Shown piece after piece: positions 58,693 to 64,000 of a DNA stretch of 64,000 bases. A model generated the notes under the pieces. That model did not search any database and was not told the origin of the DNA. It saw nothing but the letters and a program-made list of their open reading frames with translations. Position numbers and translations under genes: made by a program. This DNA is from Sphaerisporangium sp. (GTDB taxonomy: Bacteria > Actinomycetota > Actinomycetes > Streptosporangiales > Streptosporangiaceae). Location of the stretch: the NCBI GenBank assembly GCA_025964675.1, contig JAOPYI010000101.1, forward strand, positions 1 to 64,000. Direction: 5' to 3'. Every line of letters begins with the position of its first letter. The first letter of the stretch is position 1.

Positions 58693-59916
58693 TCATGTCC
58701 TCTCGCCGGCCTGGTCGTGCTCTCTGGTCTCCGGCCGCTCGCGTGCCCCCGCGCCCGGCCGCTCGCGCGTGCCACCGGGCCGCGTACGCGGCCCGGCCGG
58801 CTGCGTACGCGGGTGCGGTGATCGCTGAGGCCTGCGGACCGCTTGCTGACGAGCACGGAACGGCTGCCGGCGCGTGCCCGCCGGGCGCTCACGGGCGGCG
58901 CGCGGCTTCCCCCGATCTCCGCCGCCCTGGCCGCGCACCGTCGTGGACGGTGATGGGGAGGCGGGCGGCGAGGACGAAGAGGGCGGCGGAGCAGGCGGCG
59001 TCGTGGGCGGTGGGGTGGCGGCGCGGGCCCGCGCCGCCACCGGAGGCGGCGGCGGCAGCATCGCGTCCCGGGGATCGCGCTGCGGCGCCCGTACGACCAC
59101 CCCGACGACGTCGAGCGCCGTGAAGTCGACGAAGGGCCTGGCGTACGCCACCCGGGTGAGCTCCCCCGGCGTGGCCTCTACGCGCTGGATGGTGCCGACC
59201 GGCAGGCCCGGCGCGTACGGCATGCCGTTCTGCGAGCCGAAACTGACGATGCGGCGCCCAGCGGTCAGCGGTGCGGCGGCGTCGAGGAGCCTGAACCTGA
59301 TCAAGCGTCCCTCGGCGACCGGGCCGAGGCCGGTCACGACACCGATCTGGTTGTTGCCCTCCAGCCGCGCTCCCGCCGACGACGCGGGGTCGGTCAGCAG
59401 GACCACGGTGGACGTGGTCGGACTCGTGTGGATGACACGGCCGACCAGCCCGTCGCCGTTCAGCACGGTCATCTCGGACCTCACCCCGTCGCCCGTGCCC
59501 GCGTCGATCTCGACCGCGTCCTCGAACCCCGGAACACCGCGCCGGGCGATCACCTGGGCCGCCACCACGCGGTAGCCGCCAAGACCGGAGAGCCCCAGCA
59601 TGCGGGTCAACTCGGCCGATCGGTTGCGGTCGAGGCTGTGCGCGGTCAACTCCTGTCGCAACCGGGCGTTCTCCGCCCGCAACAGCGCCAGCCGCCGCTT
59701 GGACTCGGGGGCGGACGCGAAGGTATCGATGAAGTCGCCCACAGGCCCCGCGACGCCCGTGCCCGCCCGCTCGGCCACGCCGAACAGCGACGCCGCCGTC
59801 GAGCGGACAGGCTCGAACAGGGAATCCTCACGCTGCCGGTGGTCGACGGTGATCAGGACGAGCGCCACGGCCAGCAGCAGGCCAAGGATCAACCGCGCAC
59901 GGCGGGTATCCCTCAT
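58693..59916 (-). CDS. mreC: Rod-shape determining protein MreC with a long basic/proline tail
   Basis: 407 residues from ATG 59916 (MRDTRRARLILGLLLAVALV). Membrane helix at 9-26, a coiled coil (RRLALLRAENARLRQELTA), then two beta domains (MTVLNGDGLVGRVIHTSPTT, GLPVGTIQRVEATPGELTRV). The last 120 residues are Pro/Ser-rich and then Arg/Pro-rich (RPAGTRRQPFRARQQAVRRP), unusual for MreC and probably disordered outside the membrane. MreC organises the elongasome in the periplasm-like space. The upstream frame to 59994 is rejected as lacking a ribosome site. Confidence 0.93.
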   Translation of the reverse strand: MRDTRRARLILGLLLAVALVLITVDHRQREDSLFEPVRSTAASLFGVAERAGTGVAGPVGDFIDTFASAPESKRRLALLRAENARLRQELTAHSLDRNRSAELTRMLGLSGLGGYRVVAAQVIARRGVPGFEDAVEIDAGTGDGVRSEMTVLNGDGLVGRVIHTSPTTSTVVLLTDPASSAGARLEGNNQIGVVTGLGPVAEGRLIRFRLLDAAAPLTAGRRIVSFGSQNGMPYAPGLPVGTIQRVEATPGELTRVAYARPFVDFTALDVVGVVVRAPQRDPRDAMLPPPPPVAARARAATPPPTTPPAPPPSSSSPPASPSPSTTVRGQGGGDRGKPRAARERPAGTRRQPFRARQQAVRRPQRSPHPRTQPAGPRTRPGGTRERPGAGARERPETREHDQAGERT

Positions 59917-59936
59917 CAGTCTCTCTGCTCCATCAG

Positions 59937-60968
59937 TCAGTGTCTCGGCTCCGGCACCAGCACCTGCTGCAGGACCTCGAACTCCTCGACACACTTGCCG
60001 GAGCCCAGCGCCACGGAGTCGAGGGCGTTCTCCACGAGATGGATGGGCATGCCGGTCTCGTCACGCAGCCGGTCGTCCATGCCCTTCAGGAGCGCTCCGC
60101 CGCCGGTGAGGGCGACGCCACGGTCCATCAGGTCGCCCGAGAGCTCGGGCGGGCACTTGTCCAGCGTGGACTTGACCGCGTCGACGATGGATTTGAGCGG
60201 CTCCTCGGTGGCCTTGCGGATCTCGTCGGCCGACACCACGATCGTCTTGGGCAGCCCGGTGACCAGGTCGCGTCCGCGGATCTCCGCGTGGCAGTCGTCA
60301 CCCATCGGGCACGCCGAGCCGATCGCTATCTTGATCTCCTCCGCGGTGCGCTCCCCCAGCATCAGGGAGTACTCCTTCTTCGCGAAGGCGATGATCGCCT
60401 GGTCGAGCTCGTCGCCCCCGACGCGGATGGACTGGCTCGTCACGATGCCGCCCATCGAGATGATCGCCACCTCGGTGGTGCCCCCCCCGATGTCGACCAC
60501 CATGTTGCCGGTCGGCTCGTGGACGGGCAGCCGGGCGCCGATGGCGGCCGCCATCGGCTCCTCGATGATGTAGACCCGGCGGGCCCCTGCCTGGTAGCCC
60601 GCCTCCTTGACCGCCCGCTGCTCGACCCCGGTGATGCCACTCGGGACGGCCACGATGATGCGCGGCTTGGCGAAATGCCGCCGTTTGTGCACGCGTTGGA
60701 TGAAGTAGCGCAACATGCGCTCGGTCACGTCGAAGTCAGCGATCACGCCGTCCTTCAGGGGACGTATCGCCACGATGTTGCCGGGCGTTCGGCCAATCAT
60801 TCTCTTGGCCTCGATGCCCACTGCCACGATCTTGCCGGTGGTGGTGTTGATCGCGACCACCGACGGCTCGTTGAGCACGATGCCGCGCCCGCGCACGTAG
60901 ACCAACGTGTTGGCCGTGCCCAGGTCGACGGCCATGTCACGGCCGAGGAATGCCAGCTTGCTGCCCAT
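59937..60968 (-). CDS. mreB: Rod-shape determining protein MreB (bacterial actin)
   Basis: 343 residues. Actin-fold ATP site: [20 protein letters not shown] (phosphate 1), [15 protein letters not shown] (phosphate 2), [16 protein letters not shown] (adenosine). It is highly similar to Streptomyces-type MreB, which in filamentous actinomycetes acts mainly in spore-wall formation. ATG 60968 has AAGGAAGG about 9 nt upstream. It is the first gene of the mreB-mreC-mreD-mrdA-rodA operon, with an inverted repeat in its promoter region. Confidence 0.97.
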   Translation of the reverse strand: MGSKLAFLGRDMAVDLGTANTLVYVRGRGIVLNEPSVVAINTTTGKIVAVGIEAKRMIGRTPGNIVAIRPLKDGVIADFDVTERMLRYFIQRVHKRRHFAKPRIIVAVPSGITGVEQRAVKEAGYQAGARRVYIIEEPMAAAIGARLPVHEPTGNMVVDIGGGTTEVAIISMGGIVTSQSIRVGGDELDQAIIAFAKKEYSLMLGERTAEEIKIAIGSACPMGDDCHAEIRGRDLVTGLPKTIVVSADEIRKATEEPLKSIVDAVKSTLDKCPPELSGDLMDRGVALTGGGALLKGMDDRLRDETGMPIHLVENALDSVALGSGKCVEEFEVLQQVLVPEPRH

Positions 60969-61002
60969 GGGGAAGGAAACCTTCCTTCAGGTCGTTCACG
61001 AG

Positions 61003-61029
61003 AGATTACGATTCGCATTCGAATCGTAA
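61003..61029 (-). promoter_or_regulatory. Promoter-region inverted repeat upstream of mreB
   Basis: TTACGATTCG-catt-CGAATCGTAA, a perfect 10-bp inverted repeat (61006-61029). On the minus strand TTACGA (61029-61024) and TAATCT (61008-61003) could be -35 and -10 with a short 15-nt spacer, so a protein bound here would control the mre operon. The motif is not one I recognise. Confidence 0.5.
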
Positions 61030-61145
61030 CGTGACGTACCCACTCGCGAGGGCAACGAGCCGTTTGGCTCAGAAAAATCTTGGCGGGGTTCCGCGCCGAC
61101 CAGCGGTTATAGGCGTCGTACAGGCTCGGAGTGCCCTGGGCGCGC

Positions 61146-61182
61146 GTCAGGCCCCGGCGCGCGCCATGCGCCGGGGCCTGAC
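61146..61182 (-). terminator. Terminator of ndk
   Basis: GTCAGGCCCCGGCGC (61146-61160), loop gcgccat, GCGCCGGGGCCTGAC (61168-61182): a perfect 15-bp stem, 87 nt past the ndk stop and ahead of the mreB promoter. The 300-nt region 60969-61268 holds this and the mreB promoter repeat, and no gene. Confidence 0.8.
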
Positions 61183-61268
61183 GGGATCTCGCGCCTCTGC
61201 AGACGCCGTGTCCCCAAGGTGCCGGCTCAGCGGCCGGCCAGGCGGCCTGCCGGGCCGGCGGTCAGCGC

Positions 61269-61679
61269 TCAGAAACGGTCGGGAAAGAAAATCTTGACCT
61301 CACGAGCCGCCGACTCGGGCGAGTCGGACCCGTGAACGATGTTCTCGCCGATCTCCAGAGCGTGGTCACCGCGGATCGTGCCGGGCGCCGACTTCACCGG
61401 GTCGGTCGCGCCCGCGAGGGCGCGGAAGGCCTCGATGGCACGCGGGCCCTCGAGAACCATCGCGACCAGCGGGCCGGAGGTGATGAACTCGACCAACTCG
61501 CCGAAGAACGGCTTCTCGGCATGCTCGGCGTAGTGGGCCTTGGCGGTCTCGGCGTCCAGCGTGCGGAGGTCCATGGCTACGACCTTGAGACCCTTGCGCT
61601 CCACGCGGGCGATCACGTCACCGATGAGGCCGCGGCGGACACCGTCGGGCTTGATCAGGACAAGCGTGCGCTCGGACAC
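61269..61679 (-). CDS. ndk: Nucleoside diphosphate kinase
   Basis: 136 residues from GTG 61679 ([20 protein letters not shown]), with AAGGAG 6 nt upstream. The phosphohistidine is in [20 protein letters not shown]. It equalises NTP pools by transferring phosphate from ATP. The frame to 61715 is an extension without a ribosome site. Confidence 0.97.
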   Translation of the reverse strand: MSERTLVLIKPDGVRRGLIGDVIARVERKGLKVVAMDLRTLDAETAKAHYAEHAEKPFFGELVEFITSGPLVAMVLEGPRAIEAFRALAGATDPVKSAPGTIRGDHALEIGENIVHGSDSPESAAREVKIFFPDRF

Positions 61680-61750
61680 GAGTATCTCCTTAGATGTGAT
61701 CGTCGGCCGCCGCACGGGACGGCTGACGATAGGGGAAACGTGTGCGCAGC

Positions 61751-63415
61751 TTACCGGGCGGTGGCCCCGTCACCGTCCTCGCCGGTGGCGGCCTCGGGTG
61801 ACTGGGCAGGCGACGGCACGACCGGGATCATCGCGATGGTGGGGTCTCCGGAGGACTTCCCGCTCATGGGCTCCGTCGACAGGGACTCCTCGCCTGGCCA
61901 CGGCATGGTGTCGACCACGCCGGACGCGTCCGGCGTGGAAGTGCCGGCCCGGGCGGCCGGGTCTTCGGTGACCGCCGTGGAGTCCGCACCTGCCGGAGAG
62001 CCGTCCGTGGCACGACGGGCCAGCACCGTGCCCAGCGCCAACACGATGACGACGGCGAACCCCGCGACGAGCGCCCAGACGTGCAGAGCCCCGACGAACC
62101 CGTCCACCATGGCCTGCGAGGTGACCTTCCCCGACGTGCTGACCGCGCGCAGCCAGCCGACCTGGACACCCGTGCCCAGCAGGAAACCGCTGAGGACGGC
62201 CGGGAAGCAGAGCGACAACCCGAACAGCCCCGCGCTGAGCCCGGCGTTCCTGATCGCGGAGGTGACCGCCACCGCCGCACCCGCCGTCAGAAGCGTGAAC
62301 GGCACGACGAGAGGCGTGCCCGAGGCCGTGGGAACGAACAGCCGCACCACGCACAACCCCACGACCATCGTCACAAGGCCGGCGCCTACGAGCTTCGGCA
62401 CCTGGGCCTCGCCCAGCCGACCGGCCGCGAGCGCGGCGGCGAAGGCGATCACGGTGGCGACCACGAACGGAACCCACAGACCCGAGAGGCCCGGCCCGCC
62501 GAGGCCGCCCAGCTCCACATAGGTGACCTGCGCGGCGGTCGGAAGAACCACGAGACCGACCGAGACCATCACGAACGCGAGCACCCGGCCACCGGGACCC
62601 TCGATCCGGCCGATGGCCGCCATCGCCACCAGCGTCGCCACCGCCACCGCGGCGGCGGCCACGATCAGCCCCGAGGGCCAGTTGTACGTGGTGCCGAAGG
62701 CCAGGACGGCGATGCCGGTGGAAGGCCCGGCTGCGAGCGCCAGATGACCACGCCCGGCACGGCTCTCGGAGGTGTGCGAGCCGGCGCTCTGCCTCGTCAG
62801 GCGGGAGAGCGCGAAGTAGACGGCCGCGAGGGCGAGCGCCACGCCGGTCAGCAGAGGATACGGCTGGAGGGTCACGCGCCACGACGTCACCTCGTCGAGC
62901 GGCCACAGGGCCAGCGCCTGGGCGGCCAGCAGGCTGACGGCCAGCGCTCCCGCCCAGACAGGGATCAGGACGCCTCGGGCCGCGCCCGGACGCTCCCAGC
63001 TCGCCACGAACGTCGCCGGAACCAGGATGCCGGCGCCGATGCCGTGCAGGACCCGCAGCGCGCCGACGCCGAACGTGGAGCCGGCGAAGCCGCCCGCCAC
63101 GTCAGCCACGGCGAGGAGCGCCAACCCTGCCACGAGGATCGGCGCAGCCTTGAATCGTCTCAGCGCCGCCCCCGCGAGCGGCACGGTACACAGCATCACC
63201 GGCAGGGCGAGCCCGTGAGCCCTCAGGATGCCCACCCCCGCGATCTCCGGAGGAAGCAGGGCGGACACCACGGAAATGGTGTTGGGGATGGCGACGATCG
63301 CCAGTGGAAGCGCGACCGCGGTCAGGAGCCCGACTATGACGTCGAGCACGAGCGGCAGACGATTGACCCGGCCAAGACTCGCGAGCCCTGCGGCCTGTAT
63401 TGGGGGGACGGCCAT
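61751..63415 (-). CDS. MFS-like membrane transporter with a C-terminal cytosolic tail
   Basis: 554 residues with about 14 hydrophobic segments (DHA2-like count), from ATG 63415 ([20 protein letters not shown]). [20 protein letters not shown] and [20 protein letters not shown] resemble motifs B/C of drug:H+ antiporters. The last 90 residues are a Ser/Pro/Asp-rich cytosolic tail. There is no clear ribosome site; TAAACT just upstream could be a -10 for a nearly leaderless message. The substrate is unknown. It is inserted between the DUF4233 gene and ndk. Upstream open frame to 63733 is rejected. Confidence 0.78.
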   Translation of the reverse strand: MAVPPIQAAGLASLGRVNRLPLVLDVIVGLLTAVALPLAIVAIPNTISVVSALLPPEIAGVGILRAHGLALPVMLCTVPLAGAALRRFKAAPILVAGLALLAVADVAGGFAGSTFGVGALRVLHGIGAGILVPATFVASWERPGAARGVLIPVWAGALAVSLLAAQALALWPLDEVTSWRVTLQPYPLLTGVALALAAVYFALSRLTRQSAGSHTSESRAGRGHLALAAGPSTGIAVLAFGTTYNWPSGLIVAAAAVAVATLVAMAAIGRIEGPGGRVLAFVMVSVGLVVLPTAAQVTYVELGGLGGPGLSGLWVPFVVATVIAFAAALAAGRLGEAQVPKLVGAGLVTMVVGLCVVRLFVPTASGTPLVVPFTLLTAGAAVAVTSAIRNAGLSAGLFGLSLCFPAVLSGFLLGTGVQVGWLRAVSTSGKVTSQAMVDGFVGALHVWALVAGFAVVIVLALGTVLARRATDGSPAGADSTAVTEDPAARAGTSTPDASGVVDTMPWPGEESLSTEPMSGKSSGDPTIAMIPVVPSPAQSPEAATGEDGDGATAR

Positions 63416-63432
63416 ACTTGGGGAGTTTAGCG

Positions 63433-63768
63433 TTAAGTCACTCCCTCGACACGGCGAGCGACGAATATTGCCGTCACCCATAAAGCGGCGAAGATCACGC
63501 CGAGGAAGAACATCATGGGGACCAGGAAGCCCGTGGCGATCGCGAGCACCTGCACCACGCTGCCCGCGATGTAGGCGAAGGGTCGCTTCAGCATGCCGGT
63601 CACGACGACGCACGCCAGCGCGAGCCCGATGCCGACCGTGACGGCGACCGCAGGCTCCACCCGGTTGACCATGATGGCCACGGGTGTGACGAGGGCCAGC
63701 ACGATGGCCTCCATGCCGAGCACGCTCGCACACAGCCGCCGCATCCCGGGAGTGACGGTGATGTTCAC
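63433..63768 (-). CDS. DUF4233 membrane protein
   Basis: 111 residues, four membrane segments (MEAIVLALVTPVAIMVNRV, VAVTVGIGLALACVVVTGML, VVQVLAIATGFLVPMMFFLG, VIFAALWVTAIFVARRV). It starts MNITVTPGMRRLCASVLGME at GTG 63768 with AGGAGGA 5 nt upstream. This family always follows folC in actinomycetes, as here. The function is unknown. Confidence 0.9.
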   Translation of the reverse strand: MNITVTPGMRRLCASVLGMEAIVLALVTPVAIMVNRVEPAVAVTVGIGLALACVVVTGMLKRPFAYIAGSVVQVLAIATGFLVPMMFFLGVIFAALWVTAIFVARRVEGVT

Positions 63769-63871
63769 GCCGATCCTCCTCCGGCCCGGCTACTCACACC
63801 GGGCATCCCTTGCGCCCGGCCCCCTTCGACGCCACCCGTATACCGGAGTCCGGCACACCGTGACACGCCCG

Positions 63872-64000
63872 TCACCGTCCTCCACCCGCCTTGAGCAGCG
63901 CGCGGGCGTCGGCGACGGTGACGACCGAGCCGGTGATCAGAACTCCGGCGCCGCTGAACTCTTCGGTGGACTCGGCCAGGCCGAGCGCGATGTCGATGGC
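63872..64000 (-). CDS. folC: Folylpolyglutamate/dihydrofolate synthase, C-terminal end (partial)
   Basis: Only the last 42 residues are in the window: AIDIALGLAESTEEFSGAGV, then LITGSVVTVADARALLKAGG. LITGS(V/L)xTVAxAR is the characteristic end of FolC. The enzyme adds glutamates to folates. The rest lies beyond the right edge. Identification is supported by the following DUF4233 and ndk genes. Confidence 0.9.
   Translation of the reverse strand, partial: AIDIALGLAESTEEFSGAGVLITGSVVTVADARALLKAGGGR

Noticed and set aside
1-64000. CRISPR arrays, insertion sequences, integrase or phage genes
   Set aside because: No regularly spaced repeats, no transposase or integrase motifs, and no terminal inverted repeats were found, despite the three tRNA copies that invite the idea of an integrative element.

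Overview
The window is high-GC actinobacterial chromosome. The run folC - DUF4233 - ndk - mreB - mreC - mreD - mrdA - rodA - two radical-SAM-family genes - rne - rplU - rpmA - obgE - proB - proA - nadD - rsfS is a classic actinomycete core order. The presence of mreBCD argues for a filamentous, sporulating actinomycete (Streptomyces / Streptosporangiaceae type) rather than a mycobacterium or corynebacterium. The genus is inference. No rRNA, CRISPR array, transposase or phage gene was seen.

Layout. (1) 1-3455: an accessory cluster with a partial adenylosuccinate-lyase/cycloisomerase-family enzyme, a short-chain dehydrogenase and a tungsten-type aldehyde:ferredoxin oxidoreductase. A perfect inverted repeat overlaps the start of the predicted SDR transcript. 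(2) 3700-13662: small unrelated genes (EF-hand protein, vWA lipoprotein, methyltransferase, acetyltransferase, MFS permease, SRPBCC protein, two small membrane proteins, DUF2267 protein). Among them are two identical tRNA-Ala(GGC) genes. The second tRNA is flanked by two damaged genes, an HTH-less UTRA regulator and an internally deleted ECF sigma factor. (3) 13839-37126: an apparently complete oxalate/formate/glyoxylate island. (4) 37190-38745: alditol oxidase and a third identical tRNA-Ala(GGC). (5) 38895-64000: the core block, all on the minus strand except an M48 protease gene.

How the island seems to work (inferred from families and neighbourhood). Oxalate enters through OFA-type MFS carriers (two copies). 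It is activated by a class III CoA-transferase (Frc type), possibly primed by an ADP-forming acyl-CoA synthetase or the extra SucCD pair. Oxalyl-CoA is then either decarboxylated by a ThDP enzyme in the oxc position, or reduced to glyoxylate by a PanE2-like reductase. Formate is oxidised by an NAD-linked Mo/W formate dehydrogenase whose catalytic subunit is split into two genes; FdhD matures it. Glyoxylate goes through Gcl, GlxR and Hyi to glycerate. No glycerate kinase is in the window. An aldehyde dehydrogenase trails the glyoxylate operon.

A single FadR-type GntR regulator lies in the middle. Copies of a palindrome with core CATACNGTATG sit at the promoters of sucC, the first MFS gene, oxc, the panE2-like gene and the fdh operon. 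One is a perfect 34-bp palindrome. This points to one dedicated regulon, and is the most testable new observation here. Other notable points are a glyoxylate carboligase that carries glutamate where E. coli Gcl has its hallmark Val51, and three directly repeated tRNA-Ala genes, two of which bracket the island.
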